From assembly GCA_019454705.1 (NCBI GenBank), contig JACFNS010000192.1:1-5623 (forward strand): a stretch of DNA of 5,623 bases, in the 5' to 3' direction. Position 1 is the first letter of the stretch; each line of letters begins with the position of its first letter. Source of the stretch: Taibaiella sp. GTDB taxonomy: Bacteria; Bacteroidota; Bacteroidia; Chitinophagales; Chitinophagaceae. The position numbers were made by a program, and so were the translations under genes. The notes beneath the pieces are model-generated. The model ran no database searches, was not told the DNA's origin, and was given only the letters and a program-made list of their open reading frames with translations. This document shows, piece after piece, positions 4,756 to 5,623 of the stretch.

Positions 4756-5623
4756 CTATATACCCAGCAGTTTATAATAATCCTGGACAAGGCGCTGATA
4801 ATAGGGTTTTAGTACCGGTGGCGTGGTCTTGTATTGCTCCATAAGTTGCTTCCTGTCTTTCATATACTGCTCCAACTCAGGTGGTACAGGCCTGCTTATT
4901 TCATCAGCATTTTTTGAGGAGCGTTTGTCATCCTGTTGTTGTTCACGTACTGATTTTTCAGCCTCCAGCAGGCGTGTGAGTATTTCCTTCTGGCGTAGTA
5001 GCAGTTCGCTGCCCAATCTGCGATTTACAAGCTGTGTTTCATTCTTATCCATTTCCTCCTGTATCTCCCGCAGTTCTTTCGCAGCTTCACCCATACCTTT
5101 ACTATTCAACAGGCTGTTTAGCTCCTGCAGTTGTCTGCGTATAGCTGCCTGCTGCTGGGCCAGCCTGGCTAATTGTTCTGCATCACCATACTCCTGCTCA
5201 CCGGGTTTTCCTTTCTGTCCATCTTTACCTTGCTCTCCCTGTTCACCTTGCTGGCCGCCATTTTTTCTCTGCATTGCATTCTGCATTTGTTGCATGGCAT
5301 TACCCAACTCTTTTTGTTTGGTGATTACATCGCTCAATTGCTGGCCCGGGCCGGGTTTGGGCTTTTTGCCACCAGGTTTCATACAAGCTCCTGCGCTTTC
5401 CGATTGCGCCTGGTTTTGCATAGACAATAAGTTAGACAACACCTCATTCAGCATCAGGGCCAGGTTGTTGGTATGTGTCATTACATATTGCTGTCGCGTA
5501 ACAGCGTCCCCCACACGCCTGCTCTCTATAGCTTCTACAGTCAGGCGCATATTTTTTTCCAGCTCTGTGGTTTCTTTATTTACAGTGGCCGCCAGTTGAA
5601 ACATATCCTTGCTCATTTCAAAC
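4756..5623 (-). CDS. DUF4175-like coiled-coil protein, C-terminal part (5' end outside window)
   Basis: The minus-strand frame is open to the window edge: the codons before the ATG at 5616 encode Phe-Glu, so that ATG is probably internal and the gene starts beyond 5623. The visible 288 codons are hydrophilic and rich in Gln, Lys and Glu. Numbering from M at 5616, they contain a helical segment (about 8-70), a Pro/Gly/Lys linker (79-92), a Gln/Met-rich coiled coil (95-117), collagen-like triplets (121-141) and a long predicted coiled coil (145-225). The conserved-looking end PELEQYMKDRKQLMEQYK (246-263) is followed by TTPPVLKPYYQRLVQDYY. This architecture, including the final PPxLxxYYxxxVxxYY, resembles the C-terminus of the large Bacteroidota DUF4175 proteins, which carry N-terminal membrane helices and are of unknown function. 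The family call is from memory of the pattern and could be wrong. No membrane segment is visible in this part. It ends at TAG (4758-4756). A regulatory link with the next gene is not evident. Confidence 0.7.
   Translation of the reverse strand, partial: FEMSKDMFQLAATVNKETTELEKNMRLTVEAIESRRVGDAVTRQQYVMTHTNNLALMLNEVLSNLLSMQNQAQSESAGACMKPGGKKPKPGPGQQLSDVITKQKELGNAMQQMQNAMQRKNGGQQGEQGEQGKDGQKGKPGEQEYGDAEQLARLAQQQAAIRRQLQELNSLLNSKGMGEAAKELREIQEEMDKNETQLVNRRLGSELLLRQKEILTRLLEAEKSVREQQQDDKRSSKNADEISRPVPPELEQYMKDRKQLMEQYKTTPPVLKPYYQRLVQDYYKLLGI
5194..5256 (-). repeat. collagen-like Gly-X-Y repeat in the DUF4175-like protein
   Basis: Residues 121-141 (numbered from M at 5616) are seven uninterrupted triplets: GQQ, GEQ, GEQ, GKD, GQK, GKP, GEQ. 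Codon use in the repeat varies, so it is not a recent DNA-level tandem expansion. With only one proline and seven triplets, it is too short and proline-poor to expect a stable collagen triple helix. It more likely forms a flexible, charged linker between two coiled-coil segments. Confidence 0.75.

Noticed and set aside
4823..5599. Long plus-strand open frame (258 codons) opposite the DUF4175-like gene
   Set aside because: Its translation is dominated by Ser, Cys, Phe and Leu runs, as expected when a Gln/Glu/Lys-rich coiled-coil gene is read on the opposite strand. The minus-strand frame has clear coiled-coil and C-terminal features and is open to the window edge.

Overview
The window looks like ordinary chromosomal sequence from a member of the Bacteroidota, probably a Chitinophagaceae-like or related lineage. 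Four observations point that way. The start codons lack clear Shine-Dalgarno sequences. A candidate promoter resembles the Bacteroidota TTG / TAnnTTTG type. One exported protein has an Ala-Gln signal cleavage site. The protein families are typical of the phylum: a TonB C-terminal-domain protein, a TlpA-like redoxin, and a DUF4175-like coiled-coil protein. The assignment rests on family and style recognition, not on a search. No RNA genes, insertion sequences, CRISPR arrays or attachment sites were seen.

Layout: positions 64-2102 hold three plus-strand genes. An HD-domain phosphohydrolase is followed after 3 bases by a YitT-type membrane protein (DUF161 + DUF2179), and after a further 35 bases by a small putative lipoprotein with a TonB C-terminal domain. 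The TonB-domain gene runs head-on into rarA (minus strand, 3374-2103), and the two stop codons abut with no base between them. rarA is divergent from an exported thioredoxin-fold protein (3422-3976) across only 47 bases. A perfect 8-bp inverted repeat then separates the redoxin from a convergent minus-strand gene for an unrecognised two-helix membrane protein (4514-4047). Upstream of that gene is an AT-rich gap of about 240 bases with a plausible promoter. The window ends inside a minus-strand gene whose C-terminal 288 codons are visible: a Gln/Lys-rich coiled-coil protein with a short collagen-like Gly-X-Y stretch, most like the C-terminus of Bacteroidota DUF4175 proteins.

Functionally the genes are a mixed housekeeping set: replication-fork maintenance (rarA), envelope redox (redoxin), envelope or transport functions (TonB-domain protein, DUF4175-like protein, small membrane protein), and a probable two-gene unit of HD phosphohydrolase plus YitT protein. 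I see no compelling new system. The points most worth a second look are the tight HD-YitT pairing, the TonB domain that lacks a normal inner-membrane anchor, the polybasic mature N-terminus of the redoxin, the zero-gap convergent stops at 2102/2103, and the unrecognised membrane protein.
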